Shown piece after piece: positions 5,606 through 7,042 of a stretch of DNA of 7,042 nt; the stretch's first letter is position 1; the number at the start of each line of letters is the position of its first letter. The position numbers and the translations under genes are program-made. The stretch lies in assembly GCA_964481445.1 (NCBI GenBank), contig CAYZTQ010000095.1, positions 1 to 7,042 of the forward strand, given 5' to 3'. The DNA comes from UBA1038 sp964481445. GTDB lineage: Bacteria; Bacillota; Clostridia; Christensenellales; Aristaeellaceae. The notes beneath the pieces were generated by a model. It was not told the DNA's origin. It saw nothing but the letters and a program-made list of their open reading frames with translations, and ran no database searches.

Positions 5606-7030
5606 ATGAGAAAAACAAAGATTATCTGCACGCTCGGGCCTTCATCAAGCAGCTATGAAGCCATCAAGGGGCTCGCGCTGGCGGGGATGGATGTCGCCCG
5701 CTTCAACTTTTCCCACGGCACGCAGGACAGCCATCTGGAAACCTTCCGCACGCTGTGCCGCGTGCGCAGCGAGCTGCACCTGCCCATCGCCACGCTGCTG
5801 GATACCAAGGGCCCCGAAATCCGCCTGAAGACCTTCAAAAACGGGCCGGTCAATCTGGCGGCCGGACAGAGCTTCACCCTGACCTCGCGCGAGGTGGAGG
5901 GCGATGAGAGCATCGTTTCCATCACCTACAAGAGCCTGGCGGAAGACCTGGGGGAGCAGAAGCGCATTCTGCTGGACGACGGCCTGGTCGAGCTGGAAGT
6001 GACCGGCAAAACCGACACCGACATCATCACCCGCGTGGTCTCGGGCGGCGAGATCAGCGACCGCAAGGGCGTCAACGTGCCCGGCGTGCGCTTTTCCATG
6101 CCCTATATCAGCGAGCGCGACCGCGACGACGTGCTGTTCGGCATCCGCACCGGGTTTGACTATGTCGCCGCCTCTTTTGTCAGAAGCGCGGAGGATGTGC
6201 AGGCCCTGCGCACCCTGCTGGATGAAAACGGCGGCGGGCATGTGCGCATCATCGCCAAGATCGAGAACGCCGACGGCGTCGAGCACATCGGCGAAATCAT
6301 CGAGGCCTGCGACGCGGTGATGATCGCCCGCGGCGACATGGGGGTGGAGATCCCCTTTGAGGAGATCCCCATCATTCAAAAGCGCATCATCAAGGCGGCC
6401 AGCATGGCGGGCCGTCAGGTGATCACCGCCACCCAGATGCTGGAAAGCATGGTGCACAACCCACGCCCCACCAGAGCCGAAATCACCGACGTGGCCAACG
6501 CCATCTATGACGGCACCAGCGCCACCATGCTGTCGGGCGAGACGGCCAGCGGCAAACACCCCGTGGAGGCGGTCAAGACCATGGCCCGCATCGCTGAGCG
6601 CGCGGAAAACGATATCGACTACCGCAAGCGCTTTTTTGAGCGCAGCATTGCAGAAAGCAACGAGACCATCACCGACGCCATTTCCCACGCCACCTGCCTG
6701 ATCGCGCTCAATATGCACGCGGCGGCCATCGTCACCGTGACCAAGTCGGGCACCACGGCCAAGATGATCAGCCGCTTCCGCCCCAACGTGCCCATCATTG
6801 CCTGCACGCCGGACGCCTCCACCTACCGCCAGCTCAGCCTCAGCTGGGGCGTGCATCCCGTGCTGATCGGCGAGGAGCGCATCACCGACGTGCTGTTTGA
6901 CCATGCGGTGGACGCCTCGGTGGATACCGGCATCCTCAAAAAGGGAGACCTGGCGGTGCTGACCGCGGGCGTGCCCCTGTCCATCAGCGGCACCACCAAC
7001 CTGATCAAGGTGGTGCACGTCGAATCCTGA
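5606..7030 (+). CDS. pyk: Pyruvate kinase (short form, K+-dependent type)
   Basis: Final glycolytic step: PEP + ADP to pyruvate + ATP, cytoplasmic, normally a homotetramer. At 474 aa it has the standard A/B/C domains without the extra C-terminal PEP-utiliser domain of Bacillus enzymes. Visible active-site elements: RFNFSH (32-37), LLDTKGPEIR (64-73), the B-domain (about 70-165), IAKIEN (216-221) with K218 and Mg2+ ligand E220, ARGDMGVE (241-248) with D244, ATQMLESM (275-282), and the family signature through PTRAEITDVANAI (288-300) and SGETASGKHP (310-319). Glu71 in DTKGPEIR is the residue typical of K+-dependent enzymes; K+-independent ones carry Lys there. The ATG at 5606 follows AAGGGA (5593-5598) at 7 nt. 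It starts 76 nt after the flippase-family gene on the same strand. Effector preference (FBP, AMP or sugar phosphates) cannot be read reliably. Confidence 0.97.
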   Translation: MRKTKIICTLGPSSSSYEAIKGLALAGMDVARFNFSHGTQDSHLETFRTLCRVRSELHLPIATLLDTKGPEIRLKTFKNGPVNLAAGQSFTLTSREVEGDESIVSITYKSLAEDLGEQKRILLDDGLVELEVTGKTDTDIITRVVSGGEISDRKGVNVPGVRFSMPYISERDRDDVLFGIRTGFDYVAASFVRSAEDVQALRTLLDENGGGHVRIIAKIENADGVEHIGEIIEACDAVMIARGDMGVEIPFEEIPIIQKRIIKAASMAGRQVITATQMLESMVHNPRPTRAEITDVANAIYDGTSATMLSGETASGKHPVEAVKTMARIAERAENDIDYRKRFFERSIAESNETITDAISHATCLIALNMHAAAIVTVTKSGTTAKMISRFRPNVPIIACTPDASTYRQLSLSWGVHPVLIGEERITDVLFDHAVDASVDTGILKKGDLAVLTAGVPLSISGTTNLIKVVHVES

Positions 7031-7042
7031 AAAAGCGAAAGC

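Noticed and set aside
4957..5631. 224-aa minus-strand open frame across the flippase tail and the pyk start
   Set aside because: It crosses two well-supported plus-strand genes and its Arg/Leu/Phe-rich part is the complement of the Glu-rich tail.
5645..7018. 457-aa minus-strand open frame opposite pyk
   Set aside because: It is antisense to the full pyruvate kinase gene with the same His/Gly/Asp/Ala-rich artefact composition. Its length reflects the scarcity of TCA, TTA and CTA triplets in a GC-rich, codon-biased gene rather than a protein.

Overview
The window is ordinary chromosomal housekeeping DNA from a high-GC (about 60% by eye), probably anaerobic, Gram-positive bacterium. A clostridial lineage related to Oscillospiraceae-type gut fermenters is my best guess, but the genus cannot be named from the sequence. 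The reasons are strong AGGAGG-type ribosome binding sites, SigA-like promoters with TGn extensions, an ATP-type PEP carboxykinase, a type I asparaginase and a short pyruvate kinase. There is no phage, transposon, CRISPR, rRNA or tRNA signal.

Layout, left to right: (1) positions 1-1553, minus strand: ATP-dependent PEP carboxykinase (pckA), complete at its N-terminus but running off the left edge before its stop. (2) 1554-1825: divergent control region holding a pckA promoter with a roughly 147-nt structured leader on the minus strand, and an extended -10 promoter for radC on the plus strand. (3) 1826-3137, plus strand: radC and a DUF218/SanA-ElyC-type membrane protein, overlapping by 44 nt and so very probably one transcript. 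(4) 3141-4142, minus strand: type I L-asparaginase, convergent with the previous pair and separated from it by only 3 nt. (5) 4143-4323: second divergent control region with a good promoter in each direction. (6) 4324-5529, plus strand: polytopic membrane protein of the lysylphosphatidylglycerol-synthase transmembrane/UPF0104 (YbhN-like 'flippase') family with an unusual basic-then-acidic cytoplasmic tail. (7) 5606-7030, plus strand: K+-dependent-type pyruvate kinase (pyk), after a 76-nt gap with a small hairpin. The last 12 nt hold nothing recognisable.

Functionally, pckA and pyk are the two enzymes that decide the fate of phosphoenolpyruvate (to oxaloacetate with ATP gain, or to pyruvate with ATP gain), and both sit in this 7-kb stretch. 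Asparaginase supplies aspartate and ammonium and so could feed the same C4 node. The DUF218 and flippase-family proteins are envelope-related. I see no convincing evidence of a new multi-gene system. The most interesting points are the composition of the flippase tail, the RadC C-terminal overprint and active-site substitution, the structured pckA leader, and the shared TGn-extended -10 architecture of four promoters.
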